From an uncultured Bacilli bacterium (lineage in GTDB: Bacteria; Bacillota_I; Bacilli_A; ML615J-28; CAG-698), in the NCBI GenBank assembly GCA_947627195.1, contig CANQVC010000003.1:1-64000 (forward strand): a stretch of DNA of 64,000 nt, in the 5' to 3' direction. Both the position numbers and the translations under genes were made by a program. Below, piece after piece: positions 62,249-64,000 of the stretch (positions are counted from its first letter, which is position 1; the number at the start of each line of letters is the position of its first letter). The notes under the pieces are model-generated. The model saw nothing but the letters and a program-made list of their open reading frames with translations. It had not been told where the DNA came from and searched no databases.

Positions 62249-64000
62249 CTAATCTTCTGATGTCATAACTATCTTATCATGATAACGACGATAGAAATTT
62301 TGGTAACATATTTTATCAATATCTTCTTCACTTAATCCTATTTTTTGCATTCCTTCTATAATACGATAAGCAAATGTTGCATCTTTTACTTCTTCTAAAT
62401 TACTATTAGGAAAATCAGATAAATAATCCATAAAATCAAATCCAAAGCACACATTATCAACGCCCATAATAGAAATAGCATATTTTAAATGTTCTAAAAA
62501 GCGATCTAATGTTTGATTGTTTTCATCTTTATCAACAAAATTATTAGCTAATGTCAATCCTAATAAACCATCAACTTTCTTTAAAGCTTTCATTTGATCA
62601 TCAGTGACATTTCTAACATGAGAACATAATTTCTTTACATTTCCATGGGAATAAATAATATTTTTATTAACTACTTTTAAAGCATCATAAAAACTTTTTT
62701 CGTTTAGATGAGCTAAATCAATAATCATTCCTAATTGTTCCATTCTTTTTAGTAGACGAATTCCTTCTTCAGTAAAGCCTCTTTCAGGATTAGATTTAGC
62801 TCCTGTTGCATATTTATTTTCTTCATTCCATGTTACCATAGCATGACGAAATCCCATATTGTATAAAATATCAATATCTTCAACACATTTTAAATTTCTT
62901 AAGCCTTCTAGTCCTAATACTACTTTAAAATTGGCAAGTTCTTTTAAATTGATTTCTTTTAATGCTATTTTACATGCTTCAATTAAGTCAAAGTCATTTG
63001 GTGAATACATTGTAAATATACTACCTTTAATAACACTTTGTGATAATTGTGGGACATGATATTTTTCAAAACGATGATCAATTCCTTTTGTTTTGTTTGT
63101 CCATAAATCATATAACATATCACTATGACAATCAAACATACGTTTTATCGGAGTAGAAATCATTGTTCGACATAAATCTTCATATTCTTCACGACGGATT
63201 GTTAAATGGACATGATCATTATTAACAAAAATAACAGCTCCACGTACCATGCCATTGTAATTTGAACTCATAGAATAACCATATGCTCCAGTACAATATG
63301 TAACTAAAACATCATTTTCTTTAACTTTTGTTAATGGATAATCAGTAACAATAATATCCCCAGATTCACAGCATGGTCCAACTACATCAACAATTTCTTT
63401 ATCTTGAATATTTTCATCAACATGATTAGCTATATCAACACTATATTTGGCTTGATATAAAGCAGGGCGAATATTATCAGTCATTCCGCCATCAACGAAA
63501 ACATATTTTTTACCTCCATATGTTTTCTTTGTTCCACCAACTGTATATAATGTGAAGCCAGCATCACCAACAATACTTCGACCAGGTTCAATCATGACTT
63601 TTTTTAAACTTAAATGATATTTATCAATAAATGAATCAATAGTATTAGTAATGGCTTTAACCATTGATGCTAAATCTATTTCAGTATCTTCATTAGTATA
63701 TTGAATGCCAAATCCTCCACCAAGATTTAAAACTTCAAATGAACAATTATTTCTTTCTTCTACATCTTTCATGAAATTTAAAAGGGTACTTGTGGCATCT
63801 TGAAAACTTTTAGGTTGATGAATATTCGAACCAATATGACTATGAAAACCTAATAATGTTAAATATTGGCTTTCATTTGCTTTTTTAACTATTTTATCAA
63901 TTTTATCTTTATCAAAAATTGATTCACCAAACTTACTACTTAATAAAGATGTTTGAATATATTCATGAGTATGAGCACTAATACCAGGATTAACGCGTAA
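62249..64000 (-). CDS. lysA: diaminopimelate decarboxylase-M19 dipeptidase fusion (5' end outside window)
   Basis: Reading frame of at least 583 residues that continues past the right edge. The visible first part is the LysA barrel and sheet domain: RVNPGISAHTHEY, HSHIGSNIH, LGGGFGIQY, EPGRSIVGDAG, CESGDI and GAYGYSMSSNYN; the PLP-lysine lies outside the window. About residues 290-583 of this part are a membrane-dipeptidase (M19) barrel: metal motif DCHSD, LEGLRNL with bridging Glu, IDLAH, YSHGN and HVRN, and GFDF. LysA makes lysine from meso-DAP; M19 enzymes split dipeptides, including those with D-residues. One chain could therefore free and use DAP or amino acids from wall peptides. The frame is open across the junction. 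Confidence 0.9.
   Translation of the reverse strand, partial: LRVNPGISAHTHEYIQTSLLSSKFGESIFDKDKIDKIVKKANESQYLTLLGFHSHIGSNIHQPKSFQDATSTLLNFMKDVEERNNCSFEVLNLGGGFGIQYTNEDTEIDLASMVKAITNTIDSFIDKYHLSLKKVMIEPGRSIVGDAGFTLYTVGGTKKTYGGKKYVFVDGGMTDNIRPALYQAKYSVDIANHVDENIQDKEIVDVVGPCCESGDIIVTDYPLTKVKENDVLVTYCTGAYGYSMSSNYNGMVRGAVIFVNNDHVHLTIRREEYEDLCRTMISTPIKRMFDCHSDMLYDLWTNKTKGIDHRFEKYHVPQLSQSVIKGSIFTMYSPNDFDLIEACKIALKEINLKELANFKVVLGLEGLRNLKCVEDIDILYNMGFRHAMVTWNEENKYATGAKSNPERGFTEEGIRLLKRMEQLGMIIDLAHLNEKSFYDALKVVNKNIIYSHGNVKKLCSHVRNVTDDQMKALKKVDGLLGLTLANNFVDKDENNQTLDRFLEHLKYAISIMGVDNVCFGFDFMDYLSDFPNSNLEEVKDATFAYRIIEGMQKIGLSEEDIDKICYQNFYRRYHDKIVMTSED

Noticed and set aside
1-64000. Mycoplasma-type code with TGA read as Trp
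   Set aside because: Trp residues at conserved positions use TGG, and TGA is the stop of aroA, queH and the NagZ-MupG gene at sensible ends.

Overview
The window comes from an AT-rich, low-GC Gram-positive bacterium (Bacilli, Erysipelotrichia or Mollicutes-related grade). Evidence: strong AGGAGG ribosome sites, near-consensus sigma-A promoters, lipoprotein signal peptides, dense operons, and the standard bacterial code (TGG is used for Trp and TGA ends genes such as aroA and queH). Class III ribonucleotide reductase (NrdD/NrdG) points to anaerobic life. A LysA domain, an amidase, an LD-carboxypeptidase and a SpoIID-like protein show that it has a DAP-type peptidoglycan wall. Almost every gene lies on the minus strand; only pheA is on the plus strand. 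The exact taxon cannot be fixed from the sequence alone.

Left third (0.3-18 kb): a cell-wall sugar scavenging region. A single-promoter operon (12588 down to 4344) encodes a YesL-like membrane protein, a NamZ-type exo-muramidase, an 885-residue fusion of NagZ (GH3 exo-glucosaminidase) to a MupG-type 6-phospho-muramidase, a BadF-type amino-sugar kinase, AnmK, MurQ and an alpha/beta hydrolase. Together these can take GlcNAc-MurNAc oligomers apart inside the cell and turn MurNAc into GlcNAc-6-P. A separate solute-binding lipoprotein (12713-14506) with a cre-like operator, and a nagZ2-nagB-GNAT operon (17985 down to 14615), complete the route to fructose-6-P. A zinc amidase and an Ig-domain lipoprotein lie further left.

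Middle (18-41 kb): nrdD-nrdG-dUTPase; then a compact aromatic operon aroB-aroC-aroE/K-aroF-aroA-tyrA, preceded by a leader that looks like classical ribosome-mediated attenuation (a 24-codon leader peptide with a Phe-Tyr-Tyr-Tyr-Tyr-Phe run, mutually exclusive stems and an intrinsic terminator just before the aroB ribosome site). After it come a CPBP protease, a HAD phosphatase, pheA on the other strand, an HTH membrane protein, a probable structured non-coding RNA, a SpoIID-like lipoprotein, pyruvate kinase, a zinc-ribbon membrane protein, and an operon with a heterodimeric ABC exporter, an M29 aminopeptidase and a ferritin-like protein.

Right third (41.5-64 kb): one long glycan-uptake operon (57009 down to 41553). 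It has a GH20-like hexosaminidase, a membrane-anchored solute-binding protein with two carbohydrate-binding-like modules, two pairs of MalF/MalG-type permeases, a propeller/TPR surface protein, a YIP1-like protein and a 1142-residue DUF5696-like protein. No ATPase is encoded there. A 0.4 kb stretch upstream carries repeats resembling the ends of a degraded insertion sequence. The last operon (64000 down to 57588) starts with a LysA-dipeptidase fusion (cut by the window edge) and continues with a serine hydrolase, a PIG-L deacetylase, LD-carboxypeptidase, a GHL10 glycosidase and QueH. It looks like the peptide side of wall recycling.
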